Shown piece by piece: positions 6,485 through 10,690 of a stretch of DNA of 10,690 nt (positions within the stretch are counted from its first letter, which is position 1; every line of letters begins with the position of its first letter). The DNA is from Rheinheimera sp. (GTDB lineage: Bacteria; Pseudomonadota; Gammaproteobacteria; Enterobacterales; Alteromonadaceae): the NCBI GenBank assembly GCA_003482455.1, contig DMYW01000067.1, positions 1 through 10,690 on the forward strand, in the 5' to 3' direction. Both the position numbers and the translations under genes were made by a program. A model generated the notes under the pieces. It ran no database searches. It was not told where the DNA came from and worked only from the letters and a program-made list of their open reading frames with translations.

Positions 6485-7792
6485 ATGAATATGCAATTTA
6501 CTGATTTAGCATTGCATCCGGCCATCTTAGCGGCGTTGGACGCAAAAGGCTACCAAAGCCCGACGCCAATTCAAAGTCAAACCATCCCGTTGATTTTGCA
6601 AGGCAGTGATGTCTTGGGTGGCGCTCAAACGGGCACAGGCAAAACAGCCGCCTTTACCTTACCTATGTTGCAGCGGTTACTAGAGCAGCCCAAATCCCTG
6701 CAACCTCGGCAAGTGCGTTGCCTGATCTTAACGCCAACGCGCGAGCTGGCGCAGCAAGTCGCCGATAACGTGCAAAGTTACGGTCAGCATTTGCCGCTGC
6801 GTTATGCGGTATTTTACGGCGGTGTCTCGATTAATCCGCAATTAGATGCCGCAGAGCAAGGCATCGATATCTTGATTGCCACGCCCGGGCGTTTGTTAGA
6901 CCACTTGCATCAACGCAGTTTAGATTTGTTCCAACTGGAGATCTTGGTGCTGGATGAAGCTGACCGGATGCTGGATATGGGCTTTATTCACGACATCAAA
7001 CGCATCATGGCGAAACTGCCGGAAACACGGCAAACCTTGTTGTTTTCTGCCACCTTTTCCAAAGAAATTAAAGAGTTGGCGGATTCGCTGTTAAAGCAAC
7101 CTGTGCTGGTGGAAGTGGCTCGAGCCAATTCGACGGCTAGCTCGGTTACCCAAATCGCCTATCGAGTGGATTCGCAGCGCAAACGTGAATTCGTATCGGA
7201 GCTGATTGGCAAAAAGAACTGGCAACAAGTGCTGATCTTCGTGCGTACCAAAACGGGGGCGGACCGGCTGTGTAAACAGTTGGCGCTGGATGGCATCGAA
7301 GCGCAGCCAATCCATGGCGATAAAAGCCAAGGCCATCGACTGAAAGTGCTGCAAGAATTTAAAGACAATCAGTTGCGTGTGCTGATTGCCACCGACATCG
7401 CAGCCCGTGGTTTAGACATCGATGACTTGCCGATTGTGATCAACTACGACATGCCGCATCAAGCCGAAGATTACGTGCATCGCATTGGCCGCACCGGTCG
7501 CGCCGGGAAAGAGGGCCATGCATTGAGTCTGGTAACACCCGATGATTTGCCGATGTTGCAAGCCATTGAAAAGCTGACGCATCAAGTGATCCAGCAACAG
7601 GTGTTGCCCGGTTACGAGCATGATCCAAGGTTTAACCACTCGTCAAAAGGCACCCATAAAGCCAATCCAGTGGACGATGGCTGGGATGATGTCAAACCGA
7701 AGAAAAAAGTCAGTAACAGCAGGAAGTTATCGCAAGAAAAAGCGCGTTTGCGCGCCGAGTTACTCGGCAAAAAACGCCCGCGCAACCCATAA
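6485..7792 (+). CDS. rhlE: DEAD-box ATP-dependent RNA helicase, RhlE type
   Basis: This 435-residue cytoplasmic RNA helicase unwinds short RNA duplexes with ATP. RhlE relatives act in ribosome assembly and RNA turnover. All core motifs are intact: Q motif YQSPTPIQ (23-30), Walker A AQTGTGKT (47-54), PTRELA (84-89), TPGR (133-136), DEAD (157-160), SAT (188-190), ATDIAARGLDI (302-312) and HRIGRTGR (332-339). The region HGDKSQ (278-283) and the order of the second domain fit RhlE better than SrmB or DbpA. The C-terminal tail after about 385 is short and basic (KPKKK, GKKRPR), likely an RNA-binding extension. ATG 6485 is chosen with ATG 6491 as an equal alternative, and neither has a strong Shine-Dalgarno. 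An in-frame TTG at 6431 is rejected because it lies upstream of the promoter -10. It is divergent from the GIY-YIG gene and followed directly by a strong terminator. Confidence 0.88.
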   Translation: MNMQFTDLALHPAILAALDAKGYQSPTPIQSQTIPLILQGSDVLGGAQTGTGKTAAFTLPMLQRLLEQPKSLQPRQVRCLILTPTRELAQQVADNVQSYGQHLPLRYAVFYGGVSINPQLDAAEQGIDILIATPGRLLDHLHQRSLDLFQLEILVLDEADRMLDMGFIHDIKRIMAKLPETRQTLLFSATFSKEIKELADSLLKQPVLVEVARANSTASSVTQIAYRVDSQRKREFVSELIGKKNWQQVLIFVRTKTGADRLCKQLALDGIEAQPIHGDKSQGHRLKVLQEFKDNQLRVLIATDIAARGLDIDDLPIVINYDMPHQAEDYVHRIGRTGRAGKEGHALSLVTPDDLPMLQAIEKLTHQVIQQQVLPGYEHDPRFNHSSKGTHKANPVDDGWDDVKPKKKVSNSRKLSQEKARLRAELLGKKRPRNP

Positions 7793-7821
7793 AAAAACGC
7801 CGTCTGAGACGGCGTTTTTTT
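7791..7821. terminator. Bidirectional rho-independent terminator
   Basis: AAAAAAACGCCGTC, loop TGA, and the exact complement GACGGCGTTTTTTT form a fully symmetric structure of a GC stem flanked by A and T runs. It therefore works on both strands: it ends the helicase transcript (its left arm overlaps the stop codon) and the ppiC-acetyltransferase transcript arriving from the right. Confidence 0.92.
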
Positions 7822-7846
7822 ATCTGTAACTATTGGCCATGCACGG

Positions 7847-8386
7847 TTAGACCTGCGGGTCATCCATCGGTTGTTCCGGCGTTTGTAGTGTCAACTGATA
7901 AAACGCCAAATCGAGCCAGCGACCAAACTTAAACCCGGCTTGACTGATAGTGCCGCTGTGGGTAAAGCCCAACTTTTCATGCAAGGCGATGCTGGCGGCG
8001 TTTGCTGCATCAATACCGCCGACCAGTACATGCACTTGTTGCTGCTTGGCTGCGTCGATAATGGCGGCAAGCATCAAGCGACCCAAGCCTTTGCCATGAT
8101 GGTCTGGGTGCACGTAAACCGAATGCTCGACCGTGTATTTAAATGCCGGAAAGGCCCGAAAGGTGCCGTAACTGGCAAAGGCCAGCAGCTCACCCGCGGT
8201 GTTTTTTAAGCCGATCACCGGAAAGTTGCCGGCAGCTTTGTTGGCAAACCAGGTTTGCATCACGGCCATGGTTCTCGGTTTGTATTCATACAGCGCCGTG
8301 GTCTGCAAAATGGCATAGTTAAAAATGCCGAGCATCGACTCGGCATCTTGGTCATACGTCAGGTTAACGAGACGAATATCGTCCAT
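7847..8386 (-). CDS. GNAT-family N-acetyltransferase, phosphinothricin/methionine-sulfone acetyltransferase-like
   Basis: This 179-residue GNAT acetyltransferase transfers an acetyl group from acetyl-CoA to a small amine. The closest pattern is the PAT/MnaT (YncA) group: the N-terminal IFNYAILQTTALYEYKPRT (21-39), TVEHSVYVHPDHHGKGLG (85-102) holding the acetyl-CoA pyrophosphate loop HGKGLG and the expected catalytic-region Glu87, and GGIDAANAASIALHEKLGF (123-141). The last 15 residues form a polar, acidic tail. The start ATG has CGGAG five bases upstream. The gene begins 10 bases after the ppiC stop, so the two are almost certainly co-transcribed. It converges on the bidirectional terminator shared with the helicase. 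The natural substrate is unknown, and a resistance role should not be assumed from family resemblance. Confidence 0.85.
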   Translation of the reverse strand: MDDIRLVNLTYDQDAESMLGIFNYAILQTTALYEYKPRTMAVMQTWFANKAAGNFPVIGLKNTAGELLAFASYGTFRAFPAFKYTVEHSVYVHPDHHGKGLGRLMLAAIIDAAKQQQVHVLVGGIDAANAASIALHEKLGFTHSGTISQAGFKFGRWLDLAFYQLTLQTPEQPMDDPQV

Positions 8387-8396
8387 ACAAACTCCG

Positions 8397-8675
8397 TTAG
8401 GTACGATAAAGCGTTTTGATTAAATGAAACCCAAACTGGGTTTTCACCGGGCCGTGTACTTCGAGCACAGCTTTGCGAAACACCACGTCATCAAAGGCTT
8501 TAACCATCTGACCTGGGCGAAACTCGCCCAAATCACCGCCTTTTTTTCCAGAAGGGCACAATGAATGTTTGCGTGCCAGTTCTTGGAAATTCGCCCCCTT
8601 GGCAATTTGTTCTTTCAGACGTTCCGCTTCTTGTTGAGTTTTTACCAAAATATGGCAGGCGCAGGCTTTGGCCAT
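8397..8675 (-). CDS. ppiC: Peptidyl-prolyl cis-trans isomerase C (parvulin)
   Basis: This 92-residue single-domain parvulin catalyses cis-trans isomerisation of peptidyl-proline bonds in the cytoplasm. It has no signal peptide. It matches E. coli PpiC (93 residues) almost end to end as I recall that sequence: MAKxxxxHILVK at the start, ICPSGK-like LCPSGKKGGDLGEFRPGQMV (39-58), FDDVVF (61-66), and the closing TQFGFHLIKTLYR (79-91). Expected active-site residues are present: His8, Cys40, Met57, Phe61 and His84. ATG 8675 is chosen because GAGGAG lies six bases upstream (8682-8687). An in-frame ATG at 8702 would add nine residues not found in the family. It is the first gene of a two-gene unit with the acetyltransferase and divergent from the DUF885 gene. 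Confidence 0.93.
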   Translation of the reverse strand: MAKACACHILVKTQQEAERLKEQIAKGANFQELARKHSLCPSGKKGGDLGEFRPGQMVKAFDDVVFRKAVLEVHGPVKTQFGFHLIKTLYRT

Positions 8676-8681
8676 CACAGG

Positions 8682-8687
8682 CTCCTC
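8682..8687 (-). promoter_or_regulatory. Ribosome binding site of ppiC
   Basis: Read on the minus strand this is GAGGAG, six bases before ATG 8675. It decides that start over the in-frame ATG at 8702. Confidence 0.8.
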
Positions 8688-8792
8688 ACGACTTCTAGAC
8701 AAGGGGAAGCTGCGCAGTGTAATTGAATTTACTCATTCACAAAAGTAGGCAATTTCGCCTTTTATCGCTGCAACTTCGCTTTTTTTTGCGGC

Positions 8793-8816
8793 TGGTAACC
8801 GCTACAGTGGTAACTG
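8793..8816 (+). repeat. Two direct copies of TGGTAAC upstream of the DUF885 gene
   Basis: TGGTAACCG (8793-8801) and TGGTAACTG (8808-8816) are direct repeats starting 15 bases apart. They flank TACAGT (8803-8808), a possible -10 element without a clear -35. They could be a regulator half-site pair, but two copies of a seven-base word may also be chance. Confidence 0.3.
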
Positions 8817-8836
8817 ATTGTTTATAAAAATAAAAC

Positions 8837-8842
8837 AAGGAG
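8837..8842 (+). promoter_or_regulatory. Ribosome binding site of the DUF885 gene
   Basis: AAGGAG lies eight bases before ATG 8851. This excludes the in-frame TTG at 8818 as the start. Confidence 0.8.
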
Positions 8843-8850
8843 AAACAGCA

Positions 8851-10665
8851 ATGTGGAAGTGGCTCAAGCGGTTATTGCTCGCCGCAGTGGTCGCCTTGAC
8901 GGTGTTAATCGTCAACGGCGTGTGGTTTAAACCTTTTTCAATCCGCGTATTTTACGAACGAGTGTTTCTGGAGTTCGCTCTGGAAAGTCCGGAACTGTTA
9001 ACCAGTTTGCATTTGCTCGAAGGCCTCGGCATTCGTGGGCACAACGCAAAACTGGATGATCGCTCACAACAAGCGGCCGATGCACAGTTGGCGCAACTCA
9101 AACAAAACCTCGATATGCTGCACAGTTACGACACTAGCAGCATGACCGAAGATGAAAAGCTCAGTTATGACATGCTGGATTGGTTCTTAACCGAGCAGGT
9201 CGCGGGTGCCGACAAATTCCGTTATCACAGTTACCCGGTCAACCAACTGTTTGGCGTGCAAGGCGAATTGCCAAAGTTTATGGTCAACAACCATCAACTG
9301 AATGACCAACAAGACGCAGAAATGTATGTGCAGCGCTTAAACGAGTTCAAACGTGTGCTCGGTGAAGTGGTCACTGACATGAATATTCGAGCGCAAAAAG
9401 GCGTAGTGCCACCACGTTTTGTGCTGGAGAAAGTCAAAGAGCAAGTCGACGGCTTGGTCAAAGGTCCGGTTGAAGAGCAGTTGCTGTACAAGCATTTTGT
9501 CGACAGCATTGGCAAAATTGACAGTATTCCGGCCGACAAAAAAACGCAGCTCGCGGCCAGCGCGAAACAAGCGATGGAACAATCGGTCAATCCTGGTTAT
9601 CAGCAATTAAGTGGTTACTTGGCCGATAACATCAGCCGCGCCACCACCGACGATGGTGTGTGGAAACTGCCTGACGGCGATGCGTATTATGCCTACATGC
9701 TGCGTCAGCACACCACGACTGACTTAACGCCAGAGCAAATCCATCAACTAGGGTTGTCTGAAGTTGCGCGTATTCAGGCGCAAATGAAAGACATCCTGCA
9801 TGCGCAAGGCGTGCAAGGGGATGATGTCGCCACCATGATGAAACAGCTTGGTGATGACAATCGTTTCTTGTATCCAGATACCAAAGAAGCGCGTGAGCAA
9901 ATCCTGAAAGATTACGACAGCATCTTAAAAGACATCACAGCGCGGTTAGACCCTGCGTTTCGTTTGCGCCCGAAAGCGCCGATGGAAGTGCGTCGGGTGC
10001 CAGAATTTGCCGAAAAAACGTCTCCAGGCGCCTACTATGAAGCCCCGGCGATGGACGGCTCACGTCCAGGTGTATTCTATGCCAATTTGTACGATATCAA
10101 AGCCACGCCAAAATTCAGTATGAAAACGCTGGCGGTGCATGAAGGGATCCCAGGACACCATTTCCAAATCGCCATTCAACAAGAACTGCAAGGCGTGCCG
10201 ACGTTCCGTAAATTGTTGCCCTTTACCGTCTACGCCGAAGGCTGGGCACTGTACACCGAGCGTTTGATGGCGGAACTTGGCTTGTACAAAGATGACCCGT
10301 ACGGAGATTTAGGGCGCTTGCAAGACGAATTGTTCCGTGCCATTCGGTTGGTGGTCGATACGGGGCTGCACTACAAACGCTGGACTCGCGAAGAAGCTAT
10401 TGCCTATATGTCGAATAACTCAGGTATTGCTGCAAGCGACGTGCAAGCCGAGATCGAGCGTTACATCGTGATGCCAGGCCAAGCCTGTGCGTACAAAATT
10501 GGTATGCTCAAGCTGTTAGAACTGCGTGAAAAAGCCAAAGCTGAATTAGGCGATAAGTTTAATCTGCAGGATTACCATGAAGTGGTGTTGAAAAACGGTT
10601 CTATGCCGATCGCCATTTTAGAGCGCGTAGTTAATCGCTACATTGCCGAGAAAAAAGCACAGTAA
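8851..10665 (+). CDS. DUF885 family putative zinc metallopeptidase, membrane-anchored
   Basis: This 604-residue protein is of the DUF885 family (PF05960), thought to be metallopeptidases of the zincin type though few are characterised. The key motif is HEGIPGHHFQ, with His430, Glu431 and His436 in an HExxxGH arrangement. It is followed by YAEGWALYTERL (461-472), where Glu463 is a likely third zinc ligand. VVDTGLHYKRW (501-511) and the family signature MPGQACAYKIG (541-551) complete the usual C-terminal half. The N-terminus has basic residues then a hydrophobic helix (about 8-24) without a clear cleavage site. It is therefore probably anchored in the inner membrane with the catalytic part in the periplasm, although a cleaved signal peptide is possible. 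Length and motifs are normal for the family. It is divergent from ppiC. The substrate and physiological role cannot be stated. Confidence 0.87.
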   Translation: MWKWLKRLLLAAVVALTVLIVNGVWFKPFSIRVFYERVFLEFALESPELLTSLHLLEGLGIRGHNAKLDDRSQQAADAQLAQLKQNLDMLHSYDTSSMTEDEKLSYDMLDWFLTEQVAGADKFRYHSYPVNQLFGVQGELPKFMVNNHQLNDQQDAEMYVQRLNEFKRVLGEVVTDMNIRAQKGVVPPRFVLEKVKEQVDGLVKGPVEEQLLYKHFVDSIGKIDSIPADKKTQLAASAKQAMEQSVNPGYQQLSGYLADNISRATTDDGVWKLPDGDAYYAYMLRQHTTTDLTPEQIHQLGLSEVARIQAQMKDILHAQGVQGDDVATMMKQLGDDNRFLYPDTKEAREQILKDYDSILKDITARLDPAFRLRPKAPMEVRRVPEFAEKTSPGAYYEAPAMDGSRPGVFYANLYDIKATPKFSMKTLAVHEGIPGHHFQIAIQQELQGVPTFRKLLPFTVYAEGWALYTERLMAELGLYKDDPYGDLGRLQDELFRAIRLVVDTGLHYKRWTREEAIAYMSNNSGIAASDVQAEIERYIVMPGQACAYKIGMLKLLELREKAKAELGDKFNLQDYHEVVLKNGSMPIAILERVVNRYIAEKKAQ

Positions 10666-10675
10666 CTGCAAGACC

Positions 10676-10690
10676 AATAAAAAAGGCGCC
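10676..10690 (+). terminator. Possible left half of a terminator, cut by the window end
   Basis: An A-run followed by GGCGCC begins 11 bases after the DUF885 stop and is cut off at the last base. It resembles the left arms of the two complete terminators in this window, but the right arm is not in view. Confidence 0.35.

Noticed and set aside
8741..8764. Hairpin AAAAGTAGGC/GCCTTTT as a terminator or small RNA end
   Set aside because: The stem needs a three-base bulge, and no transcript is expected to end there because both neighbouring genes are transcribed away from it.
8818..8850. TTG-initiated extension of the DUF885 protein
   Set aside because: The extension covers the ribosome binding site AAGGAG at 8837-8842, which clearly serves ATG 8851.
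1..10690. Defence system, prophage, insertion sequence or CRISPR array
   Set aside because: No transposase, integrase, Cas-like or toxin-antitoxin protein, no regularly spaced repeats and no abrupt compositional change were seen. The GIY-YIG protein and the helicase are ordinary chromosomal types and divergently transcribed, not a nuclease-helicase system.

Overview
The window looks like a piece of ordinary chromosome from a gammaproteobacterium, most plausibly of the Alteromonadales/Shewanella-Rheinheimera-Alishewanella type. The basis is a PanP-type aspartate decarboxylase (known mainly from Vibrionales and Alteromonadales), a PpiC very close to the enterobacterial one, a large membrane GGDEF-EAL protein, and roughly balanced GC with Gln-rich, CAA-using proteins. 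The genus cannot be fixed from the sequence alone. I see no rRNA, tRNA, transposase, integrase, CRISPR array or phage gene.

Layout, left to right. (1) panP (+, 111-1769) makes beta-alanine for pantothenate/CoA and ends at a hairpin terminator. (2) A zinc-dependent M28 lipoprotein peptidase (+, 1857-2861) starts at GTG with a good Shine-Dalgarno. Its last 13 bases overlap a convergent AEC-family transporter (-, 2849-3763). (3) A 159-base divergent intergenic region full of short inverted repeats separates the transporter from a two-TM, HAMP-like, GGDEF-EAL protein (+, 3923-6160). That protein has a ruined GGDEF motif and a mostly intact EAL site with one Asp-to-Asn change. (4) A small GIY-YIG protein (-, 6108-6428) overlaps the 3' end of the EAL gene by 53 bases and is divergent from an RhlE-type DEAD-box RNA helicase (+, 6485-7792). 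The helicase has a recognisable extended -10 promoter and ends at a strong, symmetric terminator. (5) A short minus-strand operon, ppiC (8675-8397) then a GNAT acetyltransferase (8386-7847), converges on that same terminator. (6) A DUF885 putative metallopeptidase with an N-terminal membrane anchor (+, 8851-10665) is followed by what may be the left half of a terminator at the window edge.

The genes do not form one pathway. They read as separate housekeeping and accessory units: cofactor supply, envelope peptidases, transport, c-di-GMP signalling, RNA remodelling and protein folding. I found no convincing undescribed multi-gene system. The points most worth a second look are the c-di-GMP protein (degenerate cyclase, altered EAL loop, periplasmic cysteine pair), the nested inverted repeats in front of it, and the overlapping convergent gene ends. 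No stretch longer than 300 bases lacks a gene.
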